The notes under the pieces are model-generated. The model made no database searches and was not told where the DNA came from. It saw nothing but the letters and a program-made list of their open reading frames with translations. A program made the position numbers and the translations under genes. DNA of 64,000 nt. It comes from Candidatus Eisenbergiella intestinipullorum (GTDB lineage Bacteria; Bacillota; Clostridia; Lachnospirales; Lachnospiraceae). Location of the stretch: the NCBI GenBank assembly GCA_019119815.1, contig DWWH01000050.1, positions 1 through 64,000 of the forward strand. Direction: 5' to 3'. Of this stretch, positions 28,974 to 37,762 are shown in pieces (the first letter of the stretch is position 1; each line of letters opens with the position of its first letter).

Positions 28974-30377
28974 TTAAATTCCTGTCCATTTGGCGGTCTG
29001 ATATTCCGGCGTCCCAAGCTTTCGCAGCCCTGACACATACAGACATAAAATAAAGATCGTAGAAAAGAAATCCGACACAGCCGTAGACAGAAGCACTCCG
29101 TCAAGCCCCAGGATCCTCGGAAGAATCAGCAGGCCGGGAATCAGGAAAGCTCCCTGTTTCAGCACGGACATGAATGTTGCGGTCGCCGGACGGCCGATGC
29201 TGGAAAAAAACATGGCGCACAGGCTCTGTACTCCCATACACATGGCAAGCATGCGGTTCAGCCTCATGGCATGCACGCCGTACGCAGCGATGGAAGTATC
29301 GCTGCAGAATACGGCAAATAAGATTTGAGGCGCAAACATCATGAGCGCCCAGGAGGCAAAGGAAAATACGGTTGCAGACAGCACCGCAAGAATCGTGGTC
29401 TGTTTTACCCTGTCATATTTTTCCGCTCCGAAATTATAGCTGGTAATGGGAGAAGCAGCCTGATTGATTCCCATGACCACTCCTGTGAAAATGGATTCCG
29501 ATGTCTGTATGACGCTCATCACGGAGATCGCCATATCCCCTCCGACAGGTGATAGATCCCCATATTTTCGCAGAGAATTGTTTAACAGAATTCCGGTAAA
29601 GAAACTGAGCATCTGCAAAATGGCAGGTGCCATGCCCGCTCTTACAACCTCTGCAAGCAGTTTCGGATTTATGCTTCCGAAGCCGGTCCAGCGCATCCTG
29701 CTCCTGCCTCCGAAAAAATAAAACGTACTTACCAGCGCGGATACAAGCTGGCTCGCCACCGTTGCATACGCCGCACCTGCCACACCCATGTGGAAGCCTA
29801 CTACCAGAAGGGCATCGAGCCCCACGTTGATCAAGCCGCCGATCAGGGAAACGATCAGGGAATACTGCACATTTCCTTCCGCCCGGATAACCGATGCCTG
29901 TACCGCGTTCAGAAGCTGAAACATAAGCCCGAAGGAAGTGATCCTCAGATAGAGCACGGCTCCCTCATATAACGTGGAGGTCTTTGGCGCACCGCACAGC
30001 CGGATGATCTGCGGGGCAAAGAGGAAGTAGATCAGCGCCAGCGCAAAAGAAGTCACCACTGCCTGTACCATCAGATTGGAAAACAGCACTCTGGCGCTGT
30101 CCAATTCTCCTCTTCCAAGACGCATCGACAAAAGTGCGGCACCGCCTATTGTAATAAGAAGCGACAGCCCCGCCATGATATTGATCAGCGGAGAAGTCAG
30201 AGAAACAGCTCCCAGCGCTGTATTTCCCACATACTGTCCCATAAAAAACCGGTCAACCAGATTGTAGAGCGTATGGGACAGCTGGGCCAATATGCCCGGC
30301 CCGGCCATAACCAGCAGCACTTTCCATACTTTCTCCGTCCCCATCATTTCCGTCTTCTGCTGCGCGCTCATTTTCAT
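28974..30377 (-). CDS. MATE family efflux transporter
   Basis: A 467-residue, 12-segment membrane protein of the NorM/MepA type. Helix 1 and 2 carry AGPGILAQLSHTLYNLVDRFFMGQYVG, the canonical MATE opening, and the half-repeat appears again at GMAPAILQMLSFFTGILLNNSLRKYG. It exports a compound in exchange for Na+ or H+. It follows HisC-like gene 1 by 15 bases in the same transcript, so its cargo is more likely a product of that pathway, or an amino-acid analogue, than a general drug. That link is inference. Confidence 0.92.
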   Translation of the reverse strand: MKMSAQQKTEMMGTEKVWKVLLVMAGPGILAQLSHTLYNLVDRFFMGQYVGNTALGAVSLTSPLINIMAGLSLLITIGGAALLSMRLGRGELDSARVLFSNLMVQAVVTSFALALIYFLFAPQIIRLCGAPKTSTLYEGAVLYLRITSFGLMFQLLNAVQASVIRAEGNVQYSLIVSLIGGLINVGLDALLVVGFHMGVAGAAYATVASQLVSALVSTFYFFGGRSRMRWTGFGSINPKLLAEVVRAGMAPAILQMLSFFTGILLNNSLRKYGDLSPVGGDMAISVMSVIQTSESIFTGVVMGINQAASPITSYNFGAEKYDRVKQTTILAVLSATVFSFASWALMMFAPQILFAVFCSDTSIAAYGVHAMRLNRMLAMCMGVQSLCAMFFSSIGRPATATFMSVLKQGAFLIPGLLILPRILGLDGVLLSTAVSDFFSTIFILCLYVSGLRKLGTPEYQTAKWTGI

Positions 30378-30392
30378 AGCCTGTTCTCCCTG

Positions 30393-31475
30393 TTATTTCC
30401 CCAGCAGATCCTGAAATGCCGCTACCATTTTCCGGCTCTGCTCCATTGTTCCGATCGATATCCGCAGATAACCCAGATTTCCACGGATGATAATGCCTCT
30501 CTTTTCCATTCCTGCAGCAATTTCCTTAGGATCCATCCCGGTTTCCGTCACATACAGGAAGCTGGACTGAGAAGGCCACACCTTCCAGCCGAATTTTGTC
30601 AATTCTTCGGTCAGGTACTTTTTGCCTTCCCGGTTATTTTCCCAGGATGCCTTCAGAAATTCTTTATCCTCCAGAGACGCTTTGGCTGCTGCAATTACGA
30701 TCTTGTTCACATTAAATGCACAGATTGCATTGGAAAGATAGGCTGAAATCTCGGCGCTTGCCATACTGTAGCCGACTCTCGCTCCTGCGAGTCCCCATAT
30801 CTTTGAAAAAGTGCGAACGACGATCACATTGTATCTGTCGATCAGAGGCAGCATGGACACACAGTCTTCCGCAGTGGCAAATTCCAGATATGCCTCGTCA
30901 ATGACACAGATCACATGCTCCGGAAGCTCACGGATGAAGGTTTCCAGTTCTTCTTTTCCCAAATAGGAGGCGGTGGGATTATTGGGATTGCAGATCATGA
31001 CCAGCTTGGTTTTATCTGTAACCGCAGCCTTCATCGCCGGCAGATCGAACTTCAGATCCTTGTCCAGAGGAAGCACAACCGGAACGCCGCCCTGCTGTCT
31101 GGCAAACATCCCGTATATCTGGAAAGTGGGCTGGCAGTAGATCACTTCATCTTGCGGGCATACGAACACCTTACAGATCGCTTCCAGGATCGTGCTCGAA
31201 CCATTGGCGCAGACCACATGATCCGGCTTAATGCCGTAGTACTCCGCCAGCTTTTCCCTCAAATCCCCGGCCTGAGGATCGGGGTAAGTATTCGTTCCGG
31301 ATACGATGTCGATCATAGCCTGTACTGCCTTAGGAGACGGTCCCAGCTGATTTTCATTGGAACCCAGCTTGATCATGGGGATTCCTCCATTGTCCTTCTG
31401 TGCCTGTTCCACTGTTCTTCCTGCCACATAAGGCATGATCTGTGACATTTCCGGTCTTACCAAATCCTTTATCAT
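30393..31475 (-). CDS. HisC-like PLP aminotransferase 1
   Basis: A 360-residue class I/II aminotransferase. Key positions: SNENQLGPSPKA (substrate binding), GSSTILEAICK (phosphate cup), ICNPNNPTAS, VIDEAYLEFA and TFSKIWGLAGARVGY, which carries the PLP lysine; RISIGT near the C-terminus carries the carboxylate Arg. It is closest in pattern to histidinol-phosphate or aromatic aminotransferases. No other histidine-biosynthesis gene is near, so a catabolic role on an aromatic or other amino acid is more likely. It lies 33 bases after the paralogous gene and before MATE. ATG 31475 has AGGAG. Confidence 0.92.
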   Translation of the reverse strand: MIKDLVRPEMSQIMPYVAGRTVEQAQKDNGGIPMIKLGSNENQLGPSPKAVQAMIDIVSGTNTYPDPQAGDLREKLAEYYGIKPDHVVCANGSSTILEAICKVFVCPQDEVIYCQPTFQIYGMFARQQGGVPVVLPLDKDLKFDLPAMKAAVTDKTKLVMICNPNNPTASYLGKEELETFIRELPEHVICVIDEAYLEFATAEDCVSMLPLIDRYNVIVVRTFSKIWGLAGARVGYSMASAEISAYLSNAICAFNVNKIVIAAAKASLEDKEFLKASWENNREGKKYLTEELTKFGWKVWPSQSSFLYVTETGMDPKEIAAGMEKRGIIIRGNLGYLRISIGTMEQSRKMVAAFQDLLGK

Positions 31476-31508
31476 TTTTCTCTCCTGTCCGCTGCACTGG
31501 CAGCTGTT

Positions 31509-32519
31509 TTATTGTAATATTTCCTCCAGACTCTGTATCAGAAACCTGTTCTGCTGTTCTGTCCCTAAAGAAATCCGTATATTGCCGGGCTTCATATTCG
31601 TAAATATGCCCCGTTCCTTCAAGGCCGCATCGACCGCTTCCACATCCGTTCCGGCGGGCGGATCCATGTACAAAAAGCTTGCCTGTGATTCATAGACCCT
31701 GAATCCCAGCCTGGTCAGCTCCTTTGTCAGATATTTTCTGTCCGCCCTATGCTTTTGCCTGCAAAATTCATAATATTCCCGATCCTCCAGGGCGCTGCAG
31801 GCCCCTGCGAGTCCCACTTTATTCACGTTGAATATCATGATCTGGGAGCGGAGCTTTTCACAGATTTCTTTTTTTGCCAGGGCATATCCGACCCGGACGC
31901 CCGCCAGCCCGTAGATTTTGGAAAACGTTCTGGTGACGATCACATTCTTTTCCAGGATCAAAGACTGCATGGAACGGCACTTTTCTTCATCCGCATAGTC
32001 AATGTATGCCTCGTCCACAACAGTCATGATCCGATCCGGCAGAGCCCTGATCCATGCCTCCAGCTCATCGCTGTCAACTGCCGTACCCGTGGGGTTATTA
32101 GGATTGCAGATCCATATCATCTTTGTATGATCCGTAATGGCTTTCCGCATGGATTTCAGATCAAATTTCTTATCTTCTGTTAGGTTACAGATCATTGGTT
32201 TTCCTTCGCAGTTCTCAATGATCATAATATAGATCATGAACGTCGGCAGGCAGGTAATGATTTCGTCTCCCGGCCGGATAAAGGCCGCTCCTATTTTTTC
32301 CAGGATTGTACTCGAACCGTTTCCCAAAACGATATTTTCAGGCTGCAGGCCATGATACTGTGCCAGCCTTTCCAGAAGTTCGTTTCCCATAGGAGAAGGG
32401 TAGCCGTTGGCCTGACTGACAGCTTCTTTCATTGCTTCGACGGCTTTGGGAGATGGCCCGTACTGATTCTCGTTTGCATCCAGATGCATAACCTGTTTTT
32501 TGTTGATTGATTCACTCAT
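31509..32519 (-). CDS. HisC-like PLP aminotransferase 2
   Basis: A 336-residue paralogue of the next gene. It keeps ANENQYGPSPKA, GSSTILEKIG, ICNPNNPTGTA, VVDEAYIDYA and TFSKIYGLAGVRVGYA with the PLP lysine, and RISLGT. It lacks about 20 N-terminal residues present in the partner. Two such enzymes in tandem may form a heteromeric pair or divide substrates. It is the first gene of the aminotransferase/MATE transcript, divergent from the TetR gene. GGAGG lies about ten bases before ATG 32519. Confidence 0.92.
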   Translation of the reverse strand: MSESINKKQVMHLDANENQYGPSPKAVEAMKEAVSQANGYPSPMGNELLERLAQYHGLQPENIVLGNGSSTILEKIGAAFIRPGDEIITCLPTFMIYIMIIENCEGKPMICNLTEDKKFDLKSMRKAITDHTKMIWICNPNNPTGTAVDSDELEAWIRALPDRIMTVVDEAYIDYADEEKCRSMQSLILEKNVIVTRTFSKIYGLAGVRVGYALAKKEICEKLRSQIMIFNVNKVGLAGACSALEDREYYEFCRQKHRADRKYLTKELTRLGFRVYESQASFLYMDPPAGTDVEAVDAALKERGIFTNMKPGNIRISLGTEQQNRFLIQSLEEILQ

Positions 32520-32567
32520 TTTTATTTTTTCCTCCTTGATGCGCCCTGTTTATCAGGCTTATCTCAG

Positions 32568-32597
32568 TTGACGAAATCGGGTGCTCTAGTCTATAAT
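32568..32597 (+). promoter_or_regulatory. Promoter of the TetR gene
   Basis: TTGACG at 32568-32573, an 18-base spacer and TATAAT at 32592-32597. Confidence 0.75.
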
Positions 32598-32658
32598 AAT
32601 CCGCAGCAAGAATCACAGTGCGGCAGACTGTGACCCGGCAGAAAGGGGAACGTAAAAT

Positions 32659-33303
32659 ATGGCACAGTACAATAAAGGAATTGCTACTCACAATACTCTT
32701 TTAAAGGTGGCTAAAAATCTTTTTTATGATCAGGGCTATGAGGCAACCACAACCCGGCAGATCGCCAAGGAATCCGGCGTTAATCTGGGGCTTATCAAAT
32801 ACCATTTTGCTTCCAAAGGTAATATCGCTCTGGAAATTTATTCGGAAATACGCGAAGTTTTCTGTTCCCAGGTAACCTCCAAAGAGCAGCCCATCAATCA
32901 GCGTATTCTTATCGACAGTGCCATCGAATTCGTATTGTGCTTTAACAGTCCCAATTATCTGCGTTTTCTGGTCGAGATCTTCAGGGAATCCAAGATTCAG
33001 CATCTGTTCCAGAGCAGAATCCTTTCCATTGACGGCATCAGCCACCGCGATGATGCCACTTACAAGCTGCACAGCGTAGCCTTTTCAGCCATGAAGCCCA
33101 GCCTGCTGGCCTATGCCGCTACGGAAGAAGGCAAAAAGATCGATCATAAGCAATACATTCTTTATTACATGAATCAGCAGATCAATGCATATCACTTGAC
33201 CGATGATCCCGATATGGCGGAGAAATGCTATGCCTATCTTCAAAAATACTACCTGAATATCGTGGATAATTTCACTCCCGTGATCATTCCAATCCAGGAA
33301 TAA
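32659..33303 (+). CDS. TetR family transcriptional regulator
   Basis: A 214-residue repressor. The N-terminal HTH is typical: LLKVAKNLFYDQGYEATTTRQIAKESGVNLGLIKYHFASKGNIALEI in pattern. The C-terminal ligand domain is helical and not assignable to a known subgroup. It lies between the divergent aminotransferase/MATE transcript and the dehydrogenase/Amt transcript. A perfect 20-base palindrome follows it at 33449-33468, and related sites occur at the opp/M29 divergent promoter, so it may be the local regulator of the whole cassette. Confidence 0.93.
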   Translation: MAQYNKGIATHNTLLKVAKNLFYDQGYEATTTRQIAKESGVNLGLIKYHFASKGNIALEIYSEIREVFCSQVTSKEQPINQRILIDSAIEFVLCFNSPNYLRFLVEIFRESKIQHLFQSRILSIDGISHRDDATYKLHSVAFSAMKPSLLAYAATEEGKKIDHKQYILYYMNQQINAYHLTDDPDMAEKCYAYLQKYYLNIVDNFTPVIIPIQE

Positions 33304-33448
33304 AAAAACAGCGCAGCATACGCATAAGCTGCACTGACTTCTTCGCCATAATTTATACACGGATAATATCATTTTCATTTCCTTCTGTCAACTCTTCTCA
33401 GAAAATAACTATGATTTTTGCTCTTTTTGTTTTCTTCCTTTATCTTTT

Positions 33449-33468
33449 TAATTATACGCGTATAATTA
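33449..33468. promoter_or_regulatory. Perfect palindromic operator, probable TetR site
   Basis: TAATTATACGCGTATAATTA is a perfect 20-base palindrome ending three bases before the -35 box of the dehydrogenase/Amt promoter. Its core TTATACGCGTATAA matches 11 of 14 bases of the site at 45394-45407. Confidence 0.8.
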
Positions 33469-33471
33469 TTA

Positions 33472-33501
33472 TTGACATTTCTTCGAAGATGACTTTATAA
33501 T
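33472..33501 (+). promoter_or_regulatory. Promoter of the dehydrogenase/Amt operon
   Basis: A consensus TTGACA at 33472-33477, an 18-base spacer and TATAAT at 33496-33501, about 60 bases before the start at 33563. Confidence 0.85.
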
Positions 33502-33562
33502 CAGGATAATCATATGATTGAACCCATCCACTCGATTCACACATCTCTCGGAGGAATTTATT

Positions 33563-34570
33563 ATGGAAGCTTGCATTATCACAGGACATCCTGCATGGCG
33601 GGACAGTTTAAATGATGTAACCCGAAAAATGTGGGAAGACCATTTATCCCAGATACCGGAAATTACAAGCTACCGGCTCTACAACGTCTTTGGACGCAGT
33701 CTGGAGGAGCAGCTTGATCTGATCGGAGATGCCGATGTCTGCATAGGTCTCAGCATCGGCCCTTTTCTCAATGAAGAATTCCTTTCCAGCCATCCCAGAC
33801 TGAAATATATTGCTACTTTATCCATGGGCTATGGCTCCTTTGACCGGGAACTCATGAAAAAGTACGGTGTTACACTTACCGCCACGCTTTACGGAGCTCA
33901 GACTATCGCTCAATTTTCCATGGCGCTGCTGATGGATCTTTGTCATAACATTTCCTACAACGCCGATCTGATCAAAAATATGGATTTTTCTACTGTGACT
34001 GATTACTGCTCTGCCGTAACAGACCGGATTTCCCGGCAGATCGAGCTGTACGGCAAAACGATGGGCATCATCGGCATCGGACATGTAGGACTCTGGGTGG
34101 CAAAAATGGCTTCCGGTTTCGGGATGAAGGTGATCGGCACCAGCAGGACCAAAAAAGAAGGTCCCGGATATGAACTGATCGAACAGGTTTCACTGGATGA
34201 ACTGCTGGCCCGCTCTGATGTGATCTCTCTCAACTGCTCTGAAAATCCTTCTTCCAAAGGAATCATTAACAAAAATACGATCAGCAAAATGAAAGACGGC
34301 GTCATCATTATCAATGATGCCCGGGGAGGGCTGATCGTGGAAGAGGATCTGGCAGAAGCGCTGAACAGCGGGAAGGTTTATGCCGCAGGTCTGGATGCCA
34401 CCAGCTTTGATACGCTTCATCGGCACATTCCGCTTATGGATTGTCCCAATACCAGGATCACGTCGCATATTGCCTGGTTTCCCATGGAAGCACGGCTCAG
34501 AGATATTGATGTGGCTGCCCAGAATCTCCGGAATTATCTGGAAGGTCATCCCACCGGCGTCATCAACTGA
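33563..34570 (+). CDS. D-2-hydroxyacid dehydrogenase
   Basis: A 335-residue NAD(P)-dependent enzyme that would reduce a 2-keto acid to a D-2-hydroxy acid. The nucleotide-binding motif is GIGHVGLWVAK; the catalytic Arg is in NDARGGLIVEEDLA, and the catalytic His in TSHIAWFPMEA. The usual Glu (FxxEP block) is replaced: aligned to E. coli SerA, that position is Asp in GLDATSFD. ATG 33563 has GGAGGA upstream. It is the first gene of an operon with Amt-PII. With the nearby aminotransferases it could complete amino acid to keto acid to hydroxy acid conversion. Confidence 0.9.
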   Translation: MEACIITGHPAWRDSLNDVTRKMWEDHLSQIPEITSYRLYNVFGRSLEEQLDLIGDADVCIGLSIGPFLNEEFLSSHPRLKYIATLSMGYGSFDRELMKKYGVTLTATLYGAQTIAQFSMALLMDLCHNISYNADLIKNMDFSTVTDYCSAVTDRISRQIELYGKTMGIIGIGHVGLWVAKMASGFGMKVIGTSRTKKEGPGYELIEQVSLDELLARSDVISLNCSENPSSKGIINKNTISKMKDGVIIINDARGGLIVEEDLAEALNSGKVYAAGLDATSFDTLHRHIPLMDCPNTRITSHIAWFPMEARLRDIDVAAQNLRNYLEGHPTGVIN

Positions 34571-34596
34571 TCTCAAAAGAGGAGAGGAGTGGTTTT

Positions 34597-36297
34597 ATGA
34601 GTACAGAATTTTCCGCCATCAATACTTTATGGATGCTTCTCGGAGCAATCCTTGTCTTTTTCATGCAGGCCGGTTTTTCAATGGTGGCAAGCGGAATGAT
34701 CCGGGCCAAAAATTCCGGCAATATCACCATAAAAAATCTGCTGAATGTTGGCCTGTGCACCTGTTTTTTCTGGCTGGCAGGCTTTGGTCTCCTGTTTGGA
34801 ACAGGCAGCGGCTTTATCGGCTGGTTTGATTTTGCCGTCAGCAGGGATTATTCGGCCGTTCTGCCTGCGGGCATACCTCTTTCCGCCTTTTTCATCTTTC
34901 AGACCATGCTCTGCGCCACAGCCGGAACGATCATTTCCGGAGCTATGGCGGAACGAACCCGGTTTATTCCGTCCTGCATCTTCTCTGCCGTCCTTTCTCT
35001 TATCATTTATCCCATAGCGGGACATTGGATCTGGGGCGGCGGATGGCTGTCCCGGCTTGGATTCCTGGACTTTGCCGGTTCTGCCGCCATTCATGTGCTG
35101 GGCGGCACTGCCGCGCTGGCAGGCGCCATTATTGTTGGTCCCCGTATCGGGAAATATGGCAGCAATGGAAAATCTCAGGCCATACCCGGGCGCAATCTGA
35201 CCCTGTCCGCTTTGGGTGTCTTCACTCTCTGGTTTGGATGGCTGGGCCTTACGGGCTGTTCTGCCGGGTCGATGGGAAATGAATCTATCTCTCTGGCGGC
35301 TGACATCATCGTGAATACCACTCTGGCGGCTGCCTTTTCCACCTGCACCGTTATGATCATGACCAAGATCCGTTATGGTAAATCTGATATTTCCATGACT
35401 TTAAACGGTTCTCTGGCAGGTCTGGTAGCAATCAGCGCCGGCTGCGCATATGTGGAGCCGCTGGGCGCGGTGGTGATCGGCATTCTGTCCGGTCTGCTGC
35501 TTGTGCCTGTCCTGGAGCTGATCGACGGAAAACTGAAGGTGGACGATCCGGTAGGCGCTATAGCGGTTCATGCCGTCTGCGGTGCTTTCGGAACAATCCT
35601 TCTGGGATTCTTTTCCCAGAATGGAGGGCTTCTTTACGGCGGCGGACTGCATCTTCTGGGTATTCAATGCCTGGGTGTGCTGGCTGTGGTCGCATGGTCC
35701 GGCATCGTTTCGTCCCTGGCCTTTATCCTTCTCAAGGAAACCATTGGACTGCGTATTTCTCCCAAAGAGGAAGCCGTCGGCCTGGATGCGGCCGAACATG
35801 GGCTGTTCAACCAGCAGACCGACTTTTTGAGCATGCTGAACGACGGAGTTTCTCCCGTTCCCGTTACCGGTTCCGTGCCTCTGGAGGAGGCAGTTCCTGT
35901 TTCCGCTTTCACTGAGATCGATTCTTCCGATAAGAAGCTGACCAAAGTGGAGATCATTATGAAGCAGGAGCGCTTTGAAGCTCTCAAGCATGCCCTGACA
36001 AAGCTTGGAATTACCGGCATGACCGTCACACAGGTATTCGGATGCGGTACGCAAAAAGGGCAGACGGAAACAGAAATGTACCGCGGTGTTGAAATGGATA
36101 TTCAGCTGCTTCCCAAGATCTGCGTAGAAGTAGTCGTTGCAAAGATTCCTGTCGTTGATCTGATCAACACTGCCCGGCAGGTTCTCTATACCGGGCATAT
36201 CGGCGATGGTAAGATCTTTATTTACGATGTTGAGAACGCGGTAAAGATCCGAACCGGTGAAACAGGCTATGATGCGATGCAGGGTGCCGATGAATAA
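34597..36297 (+). CDS. amtB: Ammonium transporter fused to a PII signalling domain
   Basis: A 566-residue fusion. Residues 1-400 form the 11-helix ammonium channel, with the twin pore histidines in AAIHVLGGTAAL and AIAVHAVCGAFG. After a linker of about 45 residues, a complete PII domain starts near residue 447 (ITGMTVTQVFGCGTQKGQTE, LPKICVEVVV, GDGKIFIYDV, KIRTGE). PII normally plugs the channel when nitrogen is plentiful; here it is tethered. The uridylylated Tyr of GlnB (GAEY) is Met (GVEM), so control would be by ATP/ADP/2-oxoglutarate only. It starts 26 bases after the dehydrogenase gene. GAGGAG precedes ATG 34597. Confidence 0.95.
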   Translation: MSTEFSAINTLWMLLGAILVFFMQAGFSMVASGMIRAKNSGNITIKNLLNVGLCTCFFWLAGFGLLFGTGSGFIGWFDFAVSRDYSAVLPAGIPLSAFFIFQTMLCATAGTIISGAMAERTRFIPSCIFSAVLSLIIYPIAGHWIWGGGWLSRLGFLDFAGSAAIHVLGGTAALAGAIIVGPRIGKYGSNGKSQAIPGRNLTLSALGVFTLWFGWLGLTGCSAGSMGNESISLAADIIVNTTLAAAFSTCTVMIMTKIRYGKSDISMTLNGSLAGLVAISAGCAYVEPLGAVVIGILSGLLLVPVLELIDGKLKVDDPVGAIAVHAVCGAFGTILLGFFSQNGGLLYGGGLHLLGIQCLGVLAVVAWSGIVSSLAFILLKETIGLRISPKEEAVGLDAAEHGLFNQQTDFLSMLNDGVSPVPVTGSVPLEEAVPVSAFTEIDSSDKKLTKVEIIMKQERFEALKHALTKLGITGMTVTQVFGCGTQKGQTETEMYRGVEMDIQLLPKICVEVVVAKIPVVDLINTARQVLYTGHIGDGKIFIYDVENAVKIRTGETGYDAMQGADE

Positions 36298-36351
36298 ATC
36301 ATCCTGCTTCCGGATTGAAATACCCGAAGCAGGCGCCGACAGCCGCACAGG

Positions 36352-36387
36352 AAAGAAGCCCTCGCCTTTTCGTCTGAGGGCTTCTTT
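36352..36387. terminator. Bidirectional terminator
   Basis: A perfect 12-base stem, AAAGAAGCCCTC at 36352-36363 with GAGGGCTTCTTT at 36376-36387, has T-runs on both strands and lies between the convergent Amt-PII and M24 genes. Confidence 0.9.
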
Positions 36388-36440
36388 TCTATTTCTCTGT
36401 AATCTATAGCTGCGAAAAAGAACGATCTGTCCTTTTACCA

Positions 36441-37541
36441 TTACTGCTTCGCAGCCATATCCGCAGGTATTACTTCAAGCTCTTTGGGAAATGAATTTAA
36501 AATTCTGCACCCATCCTCTGTGACAAGGACCAGATCTTCTATTCTGACACCGAATTCCCCTTCCAGATAGATCCCAGGCTCCACAGAAAAAATGTTGCCT
36601 GCCTGCACGTGTGTTTCATTATCCGCTGCTACTCTTCCCCCTGCTTCATGCACCTCCATCCCGATCCCATGTCCGGTTGTATGCACGAAATAAGGTCCAT
36701 ATCCTCCCTGCTCGATCACTTCCCTTGCTGCACGGTCAATGTCGCAGAATCGGACTCCCGGCCTAACTGCCGCTTCCGCCGCCCGGTTTGCCGCCAGTAC
36801 CAGCTCATATATCTTCTTCTGTTTTTCGGATACTTCTCCAAAGAAAAAGGTCCTGGTCATATCCGAACAGTATCCGTCATATTTCCCTCCAATATCAAAC
36901 AGAACACAATCCCCTTTTTTCAGCTTTCTGTCCTCAGGCCTGATATGATGCGGCTGGGCGGCATTTTCACCGAAACACACGCCTGCAAAAGCCATCTGAT
37001 CCGCTCCGCATTCCCGATATGTTTCCTCCAGGCGGTCATAGATTTCTTTCTCCGTAATGCCCTCCTTCAGCATGCTCCTCAGACGGCCCATGACTTTGTC
37101 ATTGATCTGAGAGGATATCTGCATCCTGCGGATTTCTTCCGGGTCCTTAACGGCATGTACCGTACTCATGCAACAGTCATCCGGCACAAAGGCCGTTTCG
37201 GGCATGTCCTTCATCAGTGGAAGCAAAAATGATGCCTGCAGCATGGGATCAACCATAATGGTTTCCCCTGGTTTCAGAAAAGACTTCATGACATCTGTAT
37301 CTTTTTCTCCCCGGGATACGGAAACCGTTTCCATACCTTCCGGCAGTTGCCCTATAATTGCGAATAACGGATTGGTGAAAAGCCGGCATTTCCCATCCGC
37401 ACTGAACAGAATTCCCATAAAATGTTCCGTACTGTTGGTATGCTGTCCCGACAAATACAACACATCTGCCGGATTACAGATGATCATCTGCCGAATTCCC
37501 TTTTCCTCCATGACTGCTCTTACACGTTCTGTTCTGTCCAT
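36441..37541 (-). CDS. M24 family Xaa-Pro dipeptidase/aminopeptidase
   Basis: A 366-residue cytoplasmic metallopeptidase. The N-terminal creatinase-like domain is followed by the pita-bread fold with all five metal ligands visible: FDIGG (Asp), YCSDMTRTF (Asp), TTGHGIGMEVHE (His), SVEPGIY (Glu) and VRIEDL (Glu). It cleaves peptides next to proline. It is the last gene of the opp transcript but is separated from the second binding-protein gene by two terminators and a structured repeat, so it may be independently controlled. GGAGAAGGAGG precedes ATG 37541. Confidence 0.94.
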   Translation of the reverse strand: MDRTERVRAVMEEKGIRQMIICNPADVLYLSGQHTNSTEHFMGILFSADGKCRLFTNPLFAIIGQLPEGMETVSVSRGEKDTDVMKSFLKPGETIMVDPMLQASFLLPLMKDMPETAFVPDDCCMSTVHAVKDPEEIRRMQISSQINDKVMGRLRSMLKEGITEKEIYDRLEETYRECGADQMAFAGVCFGENAAQPHHIRPEDRKLKKGDCVLFDIGGKYDGYCSDMTRTFFFGEVSEKQKKIYELVLAANRAAEAAVRPGVRFCDIDRAAREVIEQGGYGPYFVHTTGHGIGMEVHEAGGRVAADNETHVQAGNIFSVEPGIYLEGEFGVRIEDLVLVTEDGCRILNSFPKELEVIPADMAAKQ

Positions 37542-37570
37542 TCCTGTTTCCTCCTTCTCCTGATCTTTAT

Positions 37571-37604
37571 AAAAAAATCCCGCTTGCGGGATTCTCCCAG
37601 CAAG
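37571..37604 (-). terminator. Terminator-like stem in the M24 gene leader
   Basis: On the minus strand CGCTTGC pairs with GCAAGCG around a GGGA/TCCC inner stem, followed by GGATTTTTTT, about 35 bases before the M24 ribosome binding site. It would terminate transcription before the gene unless prevented. Confidence 0.75.
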
Positions 37605-37610
37605 CGAAGA

Positions 37611-37721
37611 TTGCCTGCGGCGGGTCGCGTAAGCGACATCTTCCTTTCCGCCGCAGTGCGATCCACTCGCGCCGAGCGCGGTTGCCGTCAGGCAACATCT
37701 ACCTTACGCGCGAGTGCGCAT
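37611..37721. repeat. Two-module cruciform repeat
   Basis: Two modules have the same plan: outer arm, inner hairpin, spacer ACATCT(T/A)CCTT, outer arm. Module A has outer arms CTGCGGCGG and CCGCCGCAG around GTCGCgtaaGCGAC. Module B has CACTCGCGC and GCGCGAGTG around GTTGCCgtcaGGCAAC. Words CGAGTGCGCAT and GGCAACATCT recur, in other orientations, in the leaders of oppB and of the M29 gene. Confidence 0.8.
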
Positions 37722-37756
37722 AAAGAAAGAGGGCTGCATGGCCCTCCTTCTTTTGA
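37721..37756 (-). terminator. Terminator after the second opp binding-protein gene
   Basis: The arms AAAGAAAGAGGGC and GCCCTCCTTCTTT pair over 13 positions with one mismatch, seven bases after the stop at 37763. T-rich on the minus-strand exit. Confidence 0.85.
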
Positions 37757-37762
37757 AATTCT

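Noticed and set aside
30393..32519. Histidine biosynthesis role for the HisC-like pair
   Set aside because: No other his gene is nearby and the context is peptide and amino-acid catabolism; the name HisC-like is kept only for the fold.
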